A stretch of DNA of 6,189 bases, taken from contig WGAQ01000062.1 in the NCBI GenBank assembly GCA_015494735.1, positions 1-6,189 of the forward strand. The letters run 5' to 3'. Below the pieces are notes generated by a model. That model was not told the DNA's origin. It saw nothing but the letters and a program-made list of their open reading frames with translations, and searched no databases. The translations under genes were made by a program, and so were the position numbers. Positions 5,221 to 6,189 of this stretch are shown piece by piece. The stretch's first letter is position 1, and the number at the start of each line of letters is the position of its first letter. The DNA comes from Caldifarciminota bacterium (lineage in GTDB: Bacteria; Hydrothermota; Hydrothermia; LBFQ01; DSFT01).

Positions 5221-6189
5221 TTAAAGGAGTTTACCGAATCGAACCACTGCCACGACGGTATCCCCCCTCTGGTCTATGTAGAAGTTCCATCCATGGTAAT
5301 CTGCTATGAATTTGACGGTCTTTATGCCCGTTCCCTCATCGCCCATGTAATTGCCCTTATTCCTGATGGTCAGCGTTCCACTCTTGAGGGATATCTCTAT
5401 GGTGGAGCCTCTGGGCGAATACCGGATGGCATTGTCCAGGAGATTCAGGAGTAATCGGCGGAGCATGTACTTGTTGGCCTTCACCCTCACGTCGCTCAAA
5501 TCCTTCTTCACATTTATGCCCTTCGCCCTCAGATTGGCAGAGAAGACCCGCAGGATATGCTCCACCTCCTCCTTCACGTTCACATCCTCCAGGGTCCTCC
5601 GCTCATCGTAAAGGGACTTGAAGGAAAGGGTAATCTCATCCATGTACCTGAGGGCATCCCTGATGGATTCCCGGACCTCCGGCTTTATGCTCTCATCATC
5701 CAGATTGAGCATTATAACCGAAAGGGGTATCCTCAGGTCGTGATGGAATTTCCGGACCAGCTGGGAGAGGTATCGGTGTTTATCTATCAGAGTTCTGGTG
5801 AGGAAAGTGGATATATCCCTGGCGATGGAGTACACTATAAGAAGGAGCAGGATATCGAGGAAGAAGAATATGCGATACACCTTCCTAAGCCTCCCTCCGA
5901 GGAATTCCCTGAAGGAATCACCGACGGTGATGAACAGGTAGGGTTTGTACTGCTCGAATTTGAAGAATTTAACGGTTATAAATACCGTGTCCCCCATCTG
6001 ATGAATCCCCTCCTCCTTTATATCCGGTACGGGGGCATTCCTCACGATTATGGTGTCGGGAGTGTATATGGCGAACATGAAGGTGCTGCTCAAATTCCTG
6101 AGTTGCTCCTCCAGTTCCATCTGATTCAGGAGGGCTATGATTTCTCCCTGCATCCTGTAGAGGAACTCGGAGTAGAGACGTCCCCTGTA
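5221..6189 (-). CDS. Membrane sensor histidine kinase HK-A with degenerate ATP-lid region, 5'-partial
   Basis: The frame is open from the right window edge to a TAA at 5221-5223, giving 323 codons in view. The first in-window Met is at 6153, but the 12 codons before it contain no stop and no ribosome binding site, so the true start is probably outside. Counting from that Met, residues 1-88 look like an extracytoplasmic sensor region, 92-111 is a membrane segment, and a first membrane segment would be expected beyond the edge. The H-box is HHDLRIPLSVI (137-147), with H138 the likely phospho-acceptor. The N-box is LLNLLDNAIRYSP (235-247) with N241. The usual DxGxG box is replaced by IRNKGN (263-268), and only a few residues separate it from GTGIKTVKFIADYHG (274-288), so the F-box and ATP lid are nearly absent. 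The tRNA follows after 33 nt. The kinase family is firm; whether it is catalytically active is uncertain. Confidence 0.87.
   Translation of the reverse strand, partial: YRGRLYSEFLYRMQGEIIALLNQMELEEQLRNLSSTFMFAIYTPDTIIVRNAPVPDIKEEGIHQMGDTVFITVKFFKFEQYKPYLFITVGDSFREFLGGRLRKVYRIFFFLDILLLLIVYSIARDISTFLTRTLIDKHRYLSQLVRKFHHDLRIPLSVIMLNLDDESIKPEVRESIRDALRYMDEITLSFKSLYDERRTLEDVNVKEEVEHILRVFSANLRAKGINVKKDLSDVRVKANKYMLRRLLLNLLDNAIRYSPRGSTIEISLKSGTLTIRNKGNYMGDEGTGIKTVKFIADYHGWNFYIDQRGDTVVAVVRFGKLL

Noticed and set aside
5221..6153. HK-A taken as a complete 310-residue protein starting at the ATG at 6153.
   Set aside because: The frame continues without a stop to the window edge, no ribosome binding site precedes that ATG, and the expected first membrane segment would be missing.
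3253..6189. Possibility that the tRNA gene is an integration site, with the genes around it as a mobile island.
   Set aside because: No integrase, no repeated tRNA 3' fragment and no composition change at the tRNA border was seen. The adjacent crotonase gene abuts the intact tRNA.

Overview
All supported genes in this window lie on the minus strand, so the biological reading order runs from high to low coordinates. The organism is most likely an archaeon. The tRNA-Lys gene carries no encoded CCA. Isoleucine ATA and arginine AGG/AGA codons are frequent. The sulfur transporter gene has a purine-rich BRE/TATA-like element upstream, and one gene begins with TTG directly behind a tRNA, with no room for a Shine-Dalgarno sequence. 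A relative of the Thermoplasmatota or another euryarchaeal group is a guess from general character, not a demonstrated placement. Two features look more bacterial: near-perfect Shine-Dalgarno sequences before two genes, and a GC hairpin followed by a T-run.

The upstream block runs from 6189 to 3253. It opens with a 5'-truncated membrane histidine kinase (HK-A) whose catalytic domain has a degraded nucleotide-binding loop. After 33 nt comes tRNA-Lys(TTT). The next base after the tRNA discriminator is the TTG start of a crotonase-family enzyme resembling methylglutaconyl-CoA hydratases. That gene overlaps by one base (TAATG) with a second, complete membrane histidine kinase (HK-B). No response regulator is visible, so the partners of both kinases are unknown. 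The layout suggests that sensing, an acyl-CoA enzyme and a tRNA share a transcript, with tRNA 3' processing possibly creating the mRNA 5' end.

A 243-nt AT-rich spacer (3010-3252) separates this block from the downstream one and holds a plausible promoter and a strong ribosome binding site. The downstream block (3009 to 1) begins with a 539-residue YeeE/YedE-type sulfur transporter carrying three conserved-looking cysteines. A terminator-like hairpin follows, then an unrecognised protein of 173 residues with about six membrane segments. The last gene is the N-terminal part of a YfhO-like polytopic membrane protein that runs off the left edge.

No CRISPR array, insertion sequence, origin or attachment site was seen. 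The main item worth a second look is the zero-spacing tRNA-Lys/TTG junction. The altered ATP-binding region of HK-A and the Bacteroidetes-like layout of HK-B come next.
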